Shown: positions 46,865 to 57,158, counted from the first letter of the stretch. The stretch is 64,000 bases of DNA from Photobacterium carnosum (GCF_002849605.1 NZ_NPIB01000016.1:42703-106702), one strand, 5' to 3'. The notes: generated from the sequence alone by a model not told the origin. Numbers and translations are program-made.

Positions 46865-47668
46865 ATGTCTTTTTCTATATTAATGTCACTTTACAAAAAT
46901 GAAAAATCTGCATATTTTGAACAATGTATGGATTCAATTCATAAGCAGTCTTTACAATCTAAAAATATAATTATTGTTCATGATGGTCCCCTTACACAAG
47001 AACTTTATCAAGCACTTGATAAATGGAAGTTATTATTACCTATAACTGAAATTGTTTTACAAAAAAATGTAGGTTTAGGTGAAGCGCTTAATGCTGGATT
47101 AGTTTATTGTAAATATGATTTAGTTGCTCGTGTTGATACTGATGATATAAATATACCAACTAGATTTGAGCAGCAATATCAATATATGAATGAGCATAAA
47201 GATATCGCTTTATGTGGTAGTCATATTGATGAGTTTGATACAGATCCTTTAGTGATAACTAGTCATCGTAAAGTGCCTTCAGGTACAGATCTAGATAAGT
47301 CAATATTTAAACGTAACCCTATTAACCATATGACGGTGATGTTTCGTAAAAGTGCTGTATTAGATGCAGGTGGCTATCAGCACCTTCGCTTTATGGAAGA
47401 TTATTTTTTATGGGTACGAATGTATGTCAAAGGATATAAATTAGTCAACCTTGACACTGTACTTGTTAACGCACGAACAGGTAATGGAATGTTAGAGCGA
47501 CGTAAAGGAATTAACTATTATCGTTCAGAGTTAACCTTTATGAATAAAGTTTTAAAAATGGATGTGAAAAATAAGCCTAAAATTATGGCTACTTTTTTAA
47601 TTCGATCACATATTCGTTTATTACCGCAATCAGTATTGAAAAAAATATATCAATTAGTTAGAAATTAG
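46865..47668 (+). CDS. family 2 glycosyltransferase
   Basis: 267 residues from ATG 46865, which has AGAGAG eight bases upstream (a GTG three codons earlier is possible). GT-A domain starting MSFSILMSLYKNEKSAYFEQ, with VHDGPLTQELY, VGLGEALNAGL and RVDTDDINIPTRF (DxD motif at about 93-96), then FMEDYFLWVRM. The fourth glycosyltransferase of the locus, placed downstream of manB, so it may use GDP-mannose (inference). Confidence 0.9.
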   Translation: MSFSILMSLYKNEKSAYFEQCMDSIHKQSLQSKNIIIVHDGPLTQELYQALDKWKLLLPITEIVLQKNVGLGEALNAGLVYCKYDLVARVDTDDINIPTRFEQQYQYMNEHKDIALCGSHIDEFDTDPLVITSHRKVPSGTDLDKSIFKRNPINHMTVMFRKSAVLDAGGYQHLRFMEDYFLWVRMYVKGYKLVNLDTVLVNARTGNGMLERRKGINYYRSELTFMNKVLKMDVKNKPKIMATFLIRSHIRLLPQSVLKKIYQLVRN

Positions 47669-47677
47669 GGACAAATT

Positions 47678-48649
47678 ATGTCTGATATAACATCGGCTAC
47701 TCAACATTCTGAAGTTATTGCTCCAGGTTTAGAAACTAAGTCTGTCACAACATCAGTTGCTACTATATATGTTTATTGTCCTCAAGACCAAATTGATATA
47801 ATTACTGACGTTTTGAATAAAAATAACATAAATTATTCATTAAATGATTATAGTTTAACTGATTTTAAAAGTAAGGTTATTTGTCATTATCGTTCAGCTG
47901 AATTTAATGATGATGAAAATGCTTTTTTAATTAAGGCTACTGAATCTGGTGCATGGATTGAACCTTTAGTTTCTTATTTAGATCATCGGTTAGGCTTTAC
48001 TGAGACTGAATTACTTCACCCTCATTATTTTTTGCATCAAAAGGCTTTTTCAATATTATCTAATAAAAAAAATCGTACAGTAAAACGTATATTAGATATT
48101 TTTTGTGTAATATTGTTAGCGAAAATCGCGATTCCAGTGGGTTTAATTACTGCGGCATTAATTAAACTTGAATCTCCTGGTCCTGTCTTCTTTCGCCAAA
48201 AGCGAGTTGGGCAATATAACCAAGAGTTTGAGGTTATTAAGTTCCGTTCAATGCGTAATGATGCTGAAAAAAATGGAGCACAATGGGCTTCTAAAAACGA
48301 TGCGCGTGTTACACGGGTAGGTAAGTTTATTCGTAAAACGCGTATTGATGAACTGCCACAGCTAATTAATATTATAAAAGGCGAAATGTCTTTAGTGGGC
48401 CCAAGGCCTGAACGTGAAGTTTTTATTGAAACATTAGAAAAAGAAATTCCTTACTATCGTTTTCGTCATGCAGTAAAACCTGGTGTAACGGGTTTAGCAC
48501 AAGTTAAATATGCATATGGTGCTTCTGTTGAGGATGCAGTTTGGAAGCATAAGTATGATATTCACTATATTAAGCATCAGAGCTTACGTATGGATTTGAA
48601 AATTATTCTGCTTACTGTGAAAACAGTCTTGTTTGGAATGGGGAGATAA
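47678..48649 (+). CDS. polyprenyl-phosphate hexose-1-phosphate transferase (initiating)
   Basis: Starts repeat-unit synthesis by putting a sugar-1-phosphate on undecaprenyl phosphate. 323 residues: a soluble N-terminal region, one membrane hairpin (about 140-165), then the catalytic domain with [33 protein letters not shown] and PRPER. It lacks the four N-terminal helices of full-length WbaP/WcaJ. Whether the sugar is Gal, Glc or Qui4NAc cannot be told. Stands near the end of the transcription unit, just before galU. Confidence 0.9.
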   Translation: MSDITSATQHSEVIAPGLETKSVTTSVATIYVYCPQDQIDIITDVLNKNNINYSLNDYSLTDFKSKVICHYRSAEFNDDENAFLIKATESGAWIEPLVSYLDHRLGFTETELLHPHYFLHQKAFSILSNKKNRTVKRILDIFCVILLAKIAIPVGLITAALIKLESPGPVFFRQKRVGQYNQEFEVIKFRSMRNDAEKNGAQWASKNDARVTRVGKFIRKTRIDELPQLINIIKGEMSLVGPRPEREVFIETLEKEIPYYRFRHAVKPGVTGLAQVKYAYGASVEDAVWKHKYDIHYIKHQSLRMDLKIILLTVKTVLFGMGR

Positions 48650-48704
48650 TTGTTCCTATTGTATTTTAATTTCTTTCTCCCTTTTATTACTTAGTCGAAG
48701 AATT

Positions 48705-49661
48705 ATGGACATGAATTCAAAAATCAAAAAAGCAGTCATCCCTGTAGCTGGGCTTGGCACTAGAATGCTGCCTGCAACTAAAGCCATTCCAAAAGAAATG
48801 CTGCCAATTGTTGATAAGCCGCTGATTCAATATATCGTCAATGAGTGTGTGAATGCGGGTATTAAAGAAATTATTCTTGTTACTCACTCTTCTAAGAACG
48901 CGATTGAAAACCACTTTGATACTTCATTTGAATTAGAAGCGACTTTAGAAGCGCGTGTTAAACGTCAGTTGCTAGATGAAGTGAAAGCAATTTGTCCGAA
49001 AGACGTGACGATTATGCATGTGCGTCAAGGGCAAGCAAAAGGCTTAGGTCATGCGGTTCTGTGTGCTAAACCACTGATTGGTGATCAGCCATTTGTGGTT
49101 GTATTGCCTGATGTGATTTTAGATGAATACACAGCAGATCAAAAAACAGAAAACCTAGCGGCGATGATTGCACACTTTGAGCAAAAAGGGGCAAGCCAAA
49201 TTATGGTTGAACCTGTGCCAATGAGTGATGTGTCTAAGTATGGTGTGGTTGATTGTAACGGCATTGATCTTAAAGGCGGTGACTCTTGCCCTATGACGTG
49301 TATGGTTGAAAAGCCTGCGCTTGAAGATGCACCGTCTAACCTTGCTGTTGTTGGTCGTTATGTTTTATCTCACAACATTTGGGATAAGCTAGCAATGACA
49401 CCACCAGGGGCAGGGGATGAAATTCAGTTAACAGATGCGATTGATATGCTAATGCAAGATGAAGTCGTTGAAGCTTTCCACATGACAGGCCGTTCGCATG
49501 ATTGTGGTGATAAGCTCGGTTATGCTAAAGCCTTTGTTGAATACGCCATGCGCGATAAAGTCTTAGGCGAAGCGTTTAGTGCGTATATCCAATCGCTAAA
49601 TGAAGTATCGTTTGCTGAGTCTCTTGATTTAACACCGTTAAAATCAACGCTGAAAATTTGA
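48705..49661 (+). CDS. galU: UTP-glucose-1-phosphate uridylyltransferase
   Basis: Makes UDP-glucose. 318 residues starting [20 protein letters not shown], with [20 protein letters not shown] and GVVDCNG typical of GalU. ATG 48705 is preferred; an in-frame ATG at 48711 is equally possible. The frame extends upstream across the transferase stop but lacks homology there. A strong terminator follows, closing the polysaccharide locus. UDP-glucose feeds ugd (57252) as well. Confidence 0.95.
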   Translation: MDMNSKIKKAVIPVAGLGTRMLPATKAIPKEMLPIVDKPLIQYIVNECVNAGIKEIILVTHSSKNAIENHFDTSFELEATLEARVKRQLLDEVKAICPKDVTIMHVRQGQAKGLGHAVLCAKPLIGDQPFVVVLPDVILDEYTADQKTENLAAMIAHFEQKGASQIMVEPVPMSDVSKYGVVDCNGIDLKGGDSCPMTCMVEKPALEDAPSNLAVVGRYVLSHNIWDKLAMTPPGAGDEIQLTDAIDMLMQDEVVEAFHMTGRSHDCGDKLGYAKAFVEYAMRDKVLGEAFSAYIQSLNEVSFAESLDLTPLKSTLKI

Positions 49662-49679
49662 TTTTGATTATTGTTAATT

Positions 49680-49715
49680 AAACGCCCGTATTGGTTCACT
49701 AATATGGGCGTTTTT
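49680..49715 (+). terminator. intrinsic terminator after galU
   Basis: AACGCCCGTATT / AATATGGGCGTT stem (one G-U pair) with loop GGTTCACT, followed by five T. Confidence 0.9.
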
Positions 49716-49810
49716 GTATGTGGTGATCATCAAAGACGTTATCGAATTTAAGTTGAGTCTCGTCAGAATTAATACCTATCACATTGATATTATTTGGGTG
49801 TTATAAAAAA

Positions 49811-50476
49811 CTAGCCTGTATTCCCTTGCTCTACTTGTTCTTTTTCACCTTTTTTTCTTTTTTCTTTTTCCTGCTGTACCCACCCCAAAATCCCTTTTAC
49901 ATGATAATCAATGATTTTCTGTCGGCCTGTTGGTGACATTAAGATTAAACAACATTCGCTTTCATTATCCATAAAGAAATTTTCAGTTAATACTGCTGCC
50001 ATGCGGGTTTTTCTTAACATATAAAAGCCGCGCTCTTTATCACTGTCGCCATCACTGTAATCACTTCGTAACGGTTTATTCGGGAAGACTTGTGTAAAAG
50101 CGTGAGCAATATGATCGGCAATGGTGTCGCTAGTGGTTTGACCGCGACTGGTATAAACCTCAAACCCTTTGCCACCGCCTGCATTGGTATGGACTGAAAT
50201 TAATAAACATTGGTGATTAGGGTATTGGGAGGCTAAATGGTTGGCACGATTAACGCGGGTGCGAAGGCTGATATCTTCCAGCTCTGGCACAATAATTTTA
50301 TTTTCAATGTCGTGTAAGGTTAGTGCTTGGCTTATGCCTTGGGTGATGGCGCGATTAAATTCCCCTTCAAATAACTGTTTACCATTGGACCATAATGGTG
50401 AGCGTTTGCCTGCAGTTTGGTAAACACCATTAATAATGCCGCCATGACCGGGATCTAATAAAATAAAGGGTTTCAT
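49811..50476 (-). CDS. N-acetylmuramoyl-L-alanine amidase (Amidase_3), no signal peptide
   Basis: Zn-dependent peptidoglycan amidase. 221 residues with all four zinc/catalytic positions: DPGHGG (His11), EGEFNR (Glu39), SVHTNAGGG (His96) and LTENFFMDN (Glu165). There is no signal peptide or cell-wall-binding domain, and the tail (QQEKEKRKKGEKEQ) is strongly charged, so the route to the periplasm is unclear. Its ATG overlaps the stop of the alpha/beta-hydrolase gene by 4 bp. It could be a phage-derived endolysin, a secreted effector or a recycling enzyme. Confidence 0.88.
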   Translation of the reverse strand: MKPFILLDPGHGGIINGVYQTAGKRSPLWSNGKQLFEGEFNRAITQGISQALTLHDIENKIIVPELEDISLRTRVNRANHLASQYPNHQCLLISVHTNAGGGKGFEVYTSRGQTTSDTIADHIAHAFTQVFPNKPLRSDYSDGDSDKERGFYMLRKTRMAAVLTENFFMDNESECCLILMSPTGRQKIIDYHVKGILGWVQQEKEKRKKGEKEQVEQGNTG

Positions 50477-51351
50477 AATGTCACCTTTGGAATACCGTAT
50501 TTCGCGATAACATCACTCCATAAATAGCCATATGATTTGTGTGAATTACCCGGATAATCATTGGTGATATAACAATCTTGAGGCTTTATGTGATGGCGAT
50601 TGGCGAGGTAATCATCACTTAAATCGTGATCGATACACACGATGTCGGTTTTGTCGCTAACATTGATCCATTGCTCGGTGACACAATCTGGCGTCGCTAA
50701 TTTTTTAACGTTCGGTTGTTGGGTTATTTTGGGTAAAAAGCCTTTGACACTGGTAAGCCCAAGCGGCGAGCCAAACGTAAACCATGTGCTAATTTGTGGT
50801 GGCGTCGTTTGGCGGCTAAGTTGATGCAGTACGTTATAAGCGATTACAGTACCCATTGAATGGCTGAGTAAAATAATTGGTCGATGTTGATATTGATTCA
50901 GCAATTTTATTAATGGTTGTTCGACAGCTTGTTGATAGCTTGGATCATGAAAGTAATGATGAATATCAGGTAATAGTGATTTTAAAAACGGTTTTGAAAT
51001 AAAAGAAAACACACTGAATTTATCTTCCATCCATTCTGTGATTTTAGCACTCCACAGTGAGGTGTTAGTGGTCGTTAATCGCAGCTGATTATTATGGTTA
51101 CTATGATGTGCTGGTAACGGTTTAATGGTGTAAATATGTGGAATCGCGGTGGTCGTGGAGGCTGATAGCACTAATGGTTGTTGATAAAAATGATCAGCAT
51201 AATAGGCCATTTTAAAATCAATCTGAGGATGTAACTGTGATTGATTATAACGTTGTAAGCCATGTTGAAGGGCTTGCTGCCAATGTGCACTTAAGGTTGT
51301 GGTTGGCAGTTTATTTCCTCGTCCATGAATCGCAATAATGATCGGGTACAT
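50473..51351 (-). CDS. alpha/beta-hydrolase, lipase/esterase-like
   Basis: 292 residues, start MYPIIIAIHGRGNKLPTTTL, an IHGRGN oxyanion-loop type start. The nucleophile elbow is SHSMG (Ser165, in PIILLSHSMGTVIAYNVL), similar to PGAP1/lipase-type hydrolases; FGSPLGL follows as usual in this class, and GNSHKSYGYLW near the end probably supplies the catalytic His. No signal peptide. Substrate unknown. Forms a two-gene overlapping operon with the amidase and is transcribed away from the MBL nuclease gene. Confidence 0.82.
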   Translation of the reverse strand: MYPIIIAIHGRGNKLPTTTLSAHWQQALQHGLQRYNQSQLHPQIDFKMAYYADHFYQQPLVLSASTTTAIPHIYTIKPLPAHHSNHNNQLRLTTTNTSLWSAKITEWMEDKFSVFSFISKPFLKSLLPDIHHYFHDPSYQQAVEQPLIKLLNQYQHRPIILLSHSMGTVIAYNVLHQLSRQTTPPQISTWFTFGSPLGLTSVKGFLPKITQQPNVKKLATPDCVTEQWINVSDKTDIVCIDHDLSDDYLANRHHIKPQDCYITNDYPGNSHKSYGYLWSDVIAKYGIPKVTL

Positions 51352-51581
51352 AATCGGTAAGCTCTCTTAATATGTCATCGGAGGGCTATTACATTTAATC
51401 TGTCTTTGATTGTACATGTTGAGGTGTTTTTTTGTGATCCATTAAGTACAACGTAATGTTTGTTACATTGCATTAACATTTTAACCGCGAATGCCTCTTA
51501 TTTCTACTTGTTAATATTTCTAACAATATCTGTGCGCTGTCATTATAGAACTCTTATTGATTATAGGTAGGGGAGAGAGAG

Positions 51582-52955
51582 GTGAAGATTGTTCATCATG
51601 GTGCGAAAACAGGAGTAACGGGATCATGTCATGAGCTTATTATTGGTGATAATAGCTTATTAATTGATTGTGGTTTATTTCAGGGAAAAGAAGCCCGTGA
51701 GACGCTAGATATTGAATTTGATATTAATAAGATGGCTGCGTTATTACTGACTCATAGCCATATTGATCATATTGGGCGTTTGCCGTGGTTACTTGCCGCA
51801 GGCTTTTCTGGCCCGATTTATACCACCGAAGCAACTGCTGCATTAGTGCCGTTAATGTTGGAAGATGGGCTTAAAATTCAGTTAGGGCTCAATAAAAAAC
51901 AGTGTGAAAAGGCATTAGCGTTAATACATCAGCGAATTCGTCCTGTGCCTTATGATTGCTGGGCGCAAGTTGTGTTACCTACTGGTGAGCTGGTTAAGAT
52001 CCGTTTTCGTCCGGCAGGGCATATTCTGGGTTCTGCTTATATTGAAATTAAATTGCCAACCAATGAAATTGTCGTTTTTAGTGGTGATCTTGGTCCTAAA
52101 AATACGCCATTATTAACCGATCCTATTGCTCCGAAATCTGCGCACACGTTAGTAATTGAAAGTACGTATGGCGATAAACCTCACCACCAGCTTGAACATC
52201 GACAACGAGTATTAAAACAGATCATTGAGCGTTCATTACAAGATGGTGGGGCGATTATTATTCCTGCCTTTAGTGTTGGTCGTACCCAAGAATTATTATT
52301 TGATCTTGAAAATATTATTGCAGAGGTTGATGTTGATCCTAATGAAGATCAAACCATTAAACGGGTTTGGCAACGTTTACCAATAATATTGGATTCGCCA
52401 CTGGCACAAAAGGTGACGGAACAATATCGCTATTTTCATGAGCTATGGGCCAAAGAAGCAAAGCAAAGGCGTTATATGGGGCGGCATCCACTCGCCTTTG
52501 ATCAATGCATTACTATTGATAGCCATGCCGATCATATTGAATTGGTAAATCGACTTCAACATTCAGGAGAGCCTGCAATTATTGTTGCCGCGAGCGGTAT
52601 GTGCTCTGGTGGGCGAGTGGTGAATTATTTAAAAGCCTTATTAGCCGATAAACGTACCGATGTGATTTTTGCAGGTTATCAAGCCCAAGGCACCACCGGA
52701 CGCGCATTAGTGGATGGTGAAAAGGTCGTTAAAATTGACGATAAAGTGATTGATGTAGCGGCACAGATTCATCAATTGTCAGGCTATTCTGCCCATGCTG
52801 CGCAAGAGGATTTAGTGAGTTTTGTGGCTGATATTGAGCAAGGTCCACAGGTGATTAAAGTCGTGCATGGTGATTTAGAGGCACAAACCGCTTTAGCGAC
52901 TGAATTACGAAAAGTGAAACCAGAAGCGACGGTGATTATAGCGGCGAGTGAGTAA
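51582..52955 (+). CDS. MBL-fold/beta-CASP RNA-processing exonuclease family protein
   Basis: 457 residues of the CPSF73-like metallo-beta-lactamase group. Metal motif THSHIDHIGRLPWL (His58, His60, Asp62, His63), beta-CASP domain in the middle with AFSVGRTQELLF and SPLAQKVTEQY, and the C-terminal RMMBL part with QIHQLSGYSAHA and VHGDLEAQ. Starts at GTG 51582 with GGGGAGAGAG just upstream. Bacterial members are metallo-nucleases for RNA; the specific role of this one is not known. Monocistronic. Confidence 0.9.
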   Translation: MKIVHHGAKTGVTGSCHELIIGDNSLLIDCGLFQGKEARETLDIEFDINKMAALLLTHSHIDHIGRLPWLLAAGFSGPIYTTEATAALVPLMLEDGLKIQLGLNKKQCEKALALIHQRIRPVPYDCWAQVVLPTGELVKIRFRPAGHILGSAYIEIKLPTNEIVVFSGDLGPKNTPLLTDPIAPKSAHTLVIESTYGDKPHHQLEHRQRVLKQIIERSLQDGGAIIIPAFSVGRTQELLFDLENIIAEVDVDPNEDQTIKRVWQRLPIILDSPLAQKVTEQYRYFHELWAKEAKQRRYMGRHPLAFDQCITIDSHADHIELVNRLQHSGEPAIIVAASGMCSGGRVVNYLKALLADKRTDVIFAGYQAQGTTGRALVDGEKVVKIDDKVIDVAAQIHQLSGYSAHAAQEDLVSFVADIEQGPQVIKVVHGDLEAQTALATELRKVKPEATVIIAASE

Positions 52956-52960
52956 GATAC

Positions 52961-53135
52961 AGGAAGAGCAGGGATGAGATTGCGAGTTTCGAGTAACTAG
53001 AAAGAGCAAGGGTGAGATAGAATCTACTGTCCGCGCATTGTAGCATTATGTTGTGGTTTGTTATGCTTCAGTAACTCGCTACTCGCTACTCGCTATCTTT
53101 AACTCTGCTCTTCCTCGCTCCTAAAAACCTCGTCT
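52961..53135. repeat. large imperfect hairpin cluster after the MBL nuclease gene
   Basis: AGGAAGAGCAGGG (52962) pairs with CTGCTCTTCCT (53106), and GAGTTTCGAGTAAC pairs with AGTAACTCGCTACTCG. Inside is a fragment of the palindromic element (GATAGAATCTACTGTCCGCGCATTG is the remnant region at 53018-53042). CTACTCG is repeated three times in tandem. Confidence 0.6.
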
Positions 53136-53143
53136 CTCTAAAC

Positions 53144-55330
53144 CTATGATCTTACTTCTTTCCCACGCACTAATTTCCGTACCCACATTCGTCCTGGGTG
53201 GAGATCATCAAGCACTGAGTGTGGTAGTGGTAATGGATCACCGCAGATCTGTGATGCTAATAACTCACCAAGCAGTGGTGCTGAACTTAACCCGCGCGAG
53301 CCTAATCCGACAATCGCAAATAAATTCTTATAAACGGGTATATTCTGAGCGTAAAGCTGGTTATCTCTTAAATCACGATATTGCTTAATCAAATCATCAT
53401 AACGACACACATTACCAACAAACGGTAAATGATCACGACTGGCACACCGGACGCCAATGCGTGCGCGTGAGGGTTGATCTAATGCATCAACATCAATTTT
53501 ACTCGCCCATGGTGCTGTCGCGGGAACGCTATCTAATAACCGTTGTTTGTTTTGCTGCTGATCGTCTTTATTGTAATCAAGATCGCAATTATCACGAGTA
53601 TAGCTAGCACCAATACAATGGATGTTAGTATTGGCTGGGGTTAAATAGCCGTCATAACAAAGTACGGTTTTAAGTTTGGATAATTGCGTATTCGTTGGTA
53701 CATGGCTAACTTGACCCCGTACTGATGAGGTTGGAATCGGGGCTGTTTGTGGATATTGACCTAAGCGATGACCATTCGCCACCACAACAGTCGTGTGATT
53801 AACCGTGGTGCCATTAGTTAACGTTAACTGCCATTGGTGGTGATTATTCTCGGTTTCAATTTGCTCAAGTGCCGTAATATCACTATTAAGGTGTAATGTC
53901 AGTTTGCCGGTCTTCAACGCAGATTCAATTAATGCTTGAGTTAATTGTTGCGGACATAACCAACCACCAAGCGGGTAATTAACACTGCGACAATTTGTTT
54001 CAACACCTGTTATGGTTCGTGTTTGTTCTACATTCAAACCTTGTACTAACGATGTTGGAAATCCACCAGCCAACATACAATCCAATTTTTGAGTTTGACG
54101 CGCTGATATTTTATTATTAGTGGTGAGTGCGTGTTGTTTTTCAGCCTCGGTGAGGTTTTTGCCGTCTTCATCCCATGCTAATTGAGTGACGCCACACCAA
54201 TCATGATCAAACTGACAATGTTGGGCTGCTTGTTCAACAAATTGACGTGCAAAAATAAAGCCTGGTGCGAAAAAGCGTGAGAGTGAATCATGTTCACCAT
54301 TAAGGAGGGGATATACCGCCCCTTGACGATTACCTGATGCGCCTTGAGCTAATTCGCTATCTGCACAATATAAATTGACGGATTGACCACGACGAATCAA
54401 TGCGATAGCGGTAGTGGCGGAGGCAATACCACCACCAATAATGGCAATATCGTTGGGCTCAGATTGAGGTGCTTGTTGTGAACTACGTGCAAACCAAGGC
54501 TTAAAATTCGCTTGCTGGTGGTTTTTTATAACAGTGCCCACTGTCATATGACGTTTAATACCGAACCCTTTGGCTTTTTTGATATCAAAGCCAGCGTCAC
54601 TTAAACCTCGACGAACAAAACCCGCGGCCGTAAAGGTGGAAAGCGTACATCCAGATCGTGCCATGTTAGCCATACCGTTAAAGATGGTTTGGTTCCACAT
54701 TTCAGGGTTTTTCTTTGGCGCAAAACCATCTAAGAACCAAGCATCAACAATACCGTCATTGCCGACCCAAACTTGAGGCATACAGTCTTTAATGTCGCCA
54801 AACCATAAATCAAGGGTGATCATACCGTCTTCAAGCACAATACGGTGACAATCGGCAACGGCTGGTGGATAATGTTGATCAAGCTTTTGAGTAAACTCAG
54901 CCAGTTCTGGCCACACTTGATGTGCTTTGAGCAGATCTTGTTTAGTGATTGGCGCTTTTTCAAAGCTAATAAAGTGTAATTCTTTGGTGGTTGCTTGTGG
55001 GTATTGTTCACGAAAGGCTTTAAATGTTTGCCATAACGCGAAAAAATTAAGCCCAGTACCAAAACCTGTTTCAGCAACTACAAATCGACGTCGATCAAAA
55101 TCATGCCAGCGTTTAGGTAAACCATTTTGTTTGATGAACACATAACGTGATTCTTCTAGTCCATCGTCATTTGAGAAATAAATATCGTCAAAGTCAGTCG
55201 ATAATGGGCTACCTACGTCGTTCCAATCAAGGATAGCATTGTTAATTCGAAGTGTGGACTTTACAGAAGTGGGACGAGACAAACGAACCTCTTGTTTAGC
55301 TGCTGAGCATTTTGTCACCACTTTATGCAT
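53144..55330 (-). CDS. mnmC: bifunctional tRNA 5-methylaminomethyl-2-thiouridine biosynthesis protein
   Basis: Completes the mnm5s2U modification at the tRNA wobble position: C-terminal FAD oxidase removes carboxymethyl, N-terminal SAM methyltransferase then methylates. 728 residues; methyltransferase with [14 protein letters not shown] (about 85-100) and [20 protein letters not shown] domain with [14 protein letters not shown] (about 297-311) and [18 protein letters not shown] near the end. The N-terminus is about 25 residues longer than in E. coli; I see no ATG or GTG between, so 55330 is kept. Divergent from fabB. Confidence 0.95.
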   Translation of the reverse strand: MHKVVTKCSAAKQEVRLSRPTSVKSTLRINNAILDWNDVGSPLSTDFDDIYFSNDDGLEESRYVFIKQNGLPKRWHDFDRRRFVVAETGFGTGLNFFALWQTFKAFREQYPQATTKELHFISFEKAPITKQDLLKAHQVWPELAEFTQKLDQHYPPAVADCHRIVLEDGMITLDLWFGDIKDCMPQVWVGNDGIVDAWFLDGFAPKKNPEMWNQTIFNGMANMARSGCTLSTFTAAGFVRRGLSDAGFDIKKAKGFGIKRHMTVGTVIKNHQQANFKPWFARSSQQAPQSEPNDIAIIGGGIASATTAIALIRRGQSVNLYCADSELAQGASGNRQGAVYPLLNGEHDSLSRFFAPGFIFARQFVEQAAQHCQFDHDWCGVTQLAWDEDGKNLTEAEKQHALTTNNKISARQTQKLDCMLAGGFPTSLVQGLNVEQTRTITGVETNCRSVNYPLGGWLCPQQLTQALIESALKTGKLTLHLNSDITALEQIETENNHHQWQLTLTNGTTVNHTTVVVANGHRLGQYPQTAPIPTSSVRGQVSHVPTNTQLSKLKTVLCYDGYLTPANTNIHCIGASYTRDNCDLDYNKDDQQQNKQRLLDSVPATAPWASKIDVDALDQPSRARIGVRCASRDHLPFVGNVCRYDDLIKQYRDLRDNQLYAQNIPVYKNLFAIVGLGSRGLSSAPLLGELLASQICGDPLPLPHSVLDDLHPGRMWVRKLVRGKEVRS

Positions 55331-55672
55331 AAAAATACATCAATTATGGGCTCTAAATGCGATTGAAGGGCAATTTTGATTAGATTGTACCTGAAATACA
55401 GGAAAGCTGACCACTTTTCAGGAGCAAAGCCGTTATAGTTCTCATACTAAATAATCGTTAACTTTTTTGTTTGTTGTAATGAGAAAGTTAAATTAGGCAT
55501 TATCGGCCCAAACATCTTTAATATCGCGTGTTTTCGTTCGCTGTAGCTAACGAAGAGCGAATGTGAACGCAGATTTTAAAGCCGTTTGGGACGTATTCTA
55601 GTCATTGATATAGGGCAGTTGTTGTTCTATAAAATGAGTAGGTATTTCCATTAATATCAGTAGGAATTCATC
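55331..55672. other. divergent control region of mnmC and fabB
   Basis: 342 bp with the 22-bp palindrome 55533-55554. AGCTGACCACTTTT (55406) shares its first five bases with FadR-type sites, which I consider weak. No terminator or gene. Confidence 0.5.
55533..55554. promoter_or_regulatory. 22-bp palindrome upstream of fabB, candidate operator
   Basis: TTCGTT-C-GCT-GT-AGC-T-AACGAA: 18 of 22 positions are symmetric. It lies about 120 bp before the fabB ATG. TetR-family fatty-acid regulators (FabR) bind palindromes of this size at fabB promoters, but I cannot match this to a remembered consensus. Confidence 0.45.
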
Positions 55673-56887
55673 ATGAAACGAGCCGTAATTACAGGCATGG
55701 GTATTGTATCTAGTATCGGTAACAACGTTGCTGAAGTATTAGAATCCCTAAAAACAGGCAAATCAGGTATTAATTACTCTGAGCAATTCGCTGAAATGAA
55801 ATTGCGTTCAAATGTTTGGGGTGATCTAAAAATCATTCCTTCAGAGCACATTGATCGTAAGAAAATGCGTTTCATGGGTGATGCTGCTGCATTTGCTTAC
55901 CTATCAATGGAGCAAGCGGTTGCTGACTCTGGCCTAGCTGAAGATCAAGTATCTAACGAGCGTACAGGTTTAGTTGCTGGTTCTGGTGGTGCATCATCAT
56001 ACAACCAATATCATGCAGTAGATATTATTCGTGAGAAAGGCGTTAAGCGTGTTGGTCCCTACATGGTACCGCGTACTATGTCTTCAACAGTTTCTGCTTG
56101 TTTAGCAACGCCGTTTAAAATTCGCGGTGTTAGCTACACTATGAGTTCTGCATGTGCGACATCTGCACACTGTATCGGTCACGCAGTTGAGCTTATTCAA
56201 CTAGGCAAGCAAGATGTTGTGTTTGCTGGTGGCGGTGAAGAGCTTGATTGGTCACTAACCATGATGTTTGATGCAATGGGTGCGTTGTCTACTAAGTACA
56301 ACGATGATCCATCAAAAGCATCACGTACTTATGATGCTGACCGTGACGGTTTCGTTATCTCTGGTGGCGGCGGCATGGTGGTTATTGAAGAGCTTGAGCA
56401 CGCATTGGCGCGTGGCGCAAAAATCTACGGCGAGATCGTAGGTTATGGCGCAACATCTGATGGCTACGACATGGTCGCTCCATCAGGTGAAGGCGCGGTA
56501 CGTTGTATGAAGATGGCAATGAAAGACCTTGATGGTCCTGTTGACTACATCAACACTCACGGTACATCAACACCTGTTGGCGATCTAAAAGAACTTGGTG
56601 CTATCCAAGAGCTATTTAGTGGTCATAGCCCTGCAATCTCTGCAACAAAAGCAATGACAGGTCACGCACTAGGTGCGGCTGGTGTTCATGAAGCGATCTA
56701 CTCAACGTTAATGCTAGAGCACGGCTTTGTTGCGCCAAGTATCAACATTGAAAACCTAGATGAAGCAGCTAAAGGTCTTGATATCGTAACTGAAAAGCGC
56801 GATGTTGAACTTAAAACTGTTATGTCTAATAGCTTTGGTTTCGGTGGCACAAACGCAACACTAGTCATCAAGAAATACGAAGCGTAA
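55673..56887 (+). CDS. fabB: beta-ketoacyl-ACP synthase I
   Basis: Condensing enzyme for chain elongation, needed for unsaturated fatty acids. 404 residues, family length. Catalytic triad visible: Cys161 in SSACATSAH, His in [11 protein letters not shown] (about 298) and His in GHALGAAG (about 333). GGAATTC precedes the ATG. Codon use is strongly biased, as for a highly expressed gene. Followed by a recurring terminator and the palindromic element. Confidence 0.97.
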   Translation: MKRAVITGMGIVSSIGNNVAEVLESLKTGKSGINYSEQFAEMKLRSNVWGDLKIIPSEHIDRKKMRFMGDAAAFAYLSMEQAVADSGLAEDQVSNERTGLVAGSGGASSYNQYHAVDIIREKGVKRVGPYMVPRTMSSTVSACLATPFKIRGVSYTMSSACATSAHCIGHAVELIQLGKQDVVFAGGGEELDWSLTMMFDAMGALSTKYNDDPSKASRTYDADRDGFVISGGGGMVVIEELEHALARGAKIYGEIVGYGATSDGYDMVAPSGEGAVRCMKMAMKDLDGPVDYINTHGTSTPVGDLKELGAIQELFSGHSPAISATKAMTGHALGAAGVHEAIYSTLMLEHGFVAPSINIENLDEAAKGLDIVTEKRDVELKTVMSNSFGFGGTNATLVIKKYEA

Positions 56888-56956
56888 GAATTAGTTTTCG
56901 AGGGACGAGGTTTCGAGTAGCGAGATTTCGTTTTTTGAGAATCACAGCGTAAATAA

Positions 56957-56988
56957 GAAGCGATAGGTGAAAGCCTGTCGTTTTTTTT
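56957..56988 (+). terminator. intrinsic terminator after fabB (recurring family, copy 4)
   Basis: AAGCGATAGG / CCTGTCGTTT stem with loop TGAAAG, eight T. Confidence 0.88.
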
Positions 56989-57001
56989 GTGTCTAAATCC
57001 C

Positions 57002-57158
57002 CCGTTATTCCCTACCGTGAAGTTACGAACGAGATAGGGAATCTGCCATCTACTATCTGCGTGTCGTAGAGTTCGTGTTTTCCGTAGAATATTAGCGTGT
57101 TTTTTCTGGTGCCTTTTGGGCTCGATCACGTGGTAAATAGATCGTAGATAGCTTGAGA
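57002..57158. repeat. palindromic extragenic element, long copy with decayed right end
   Basis: CCGTTATTCCCTACCGTGAA, GTTACGAACGAGATAGGGAA, GTCGTAGAGTTCGTGTTTTC and AAATAGATCGTAGATAGCT keep the order of the copy at 11250. It lies 13 bp after the fabB terminator. Confidence 0.65.

Noticed and set aside
26954..49661. Possibility that the locus makes dTDP-rhamnose
   Set aside because: rmlC and rmlD are absent from the window, while aminotransferase and acetyltransferase genes follow rmlBA.
53146..53388. 80-codon plus-strand frame at the 3' end of mnmC
   Set aside because: Fully antisense to the conserved FAD domain of mnmC.
55400..55425. FadR site AGCTGACCACTTTT upstream of fabB
   Set aside because: Only the first five bases agree with the remembered consensus; too weak to call.
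56698..57129. 143-codon minus-strand frame at the end of fabB
   Set aside because: It is antisense to the conserved fabB 3' end and runs into the terminator and repeat; no family likeness.
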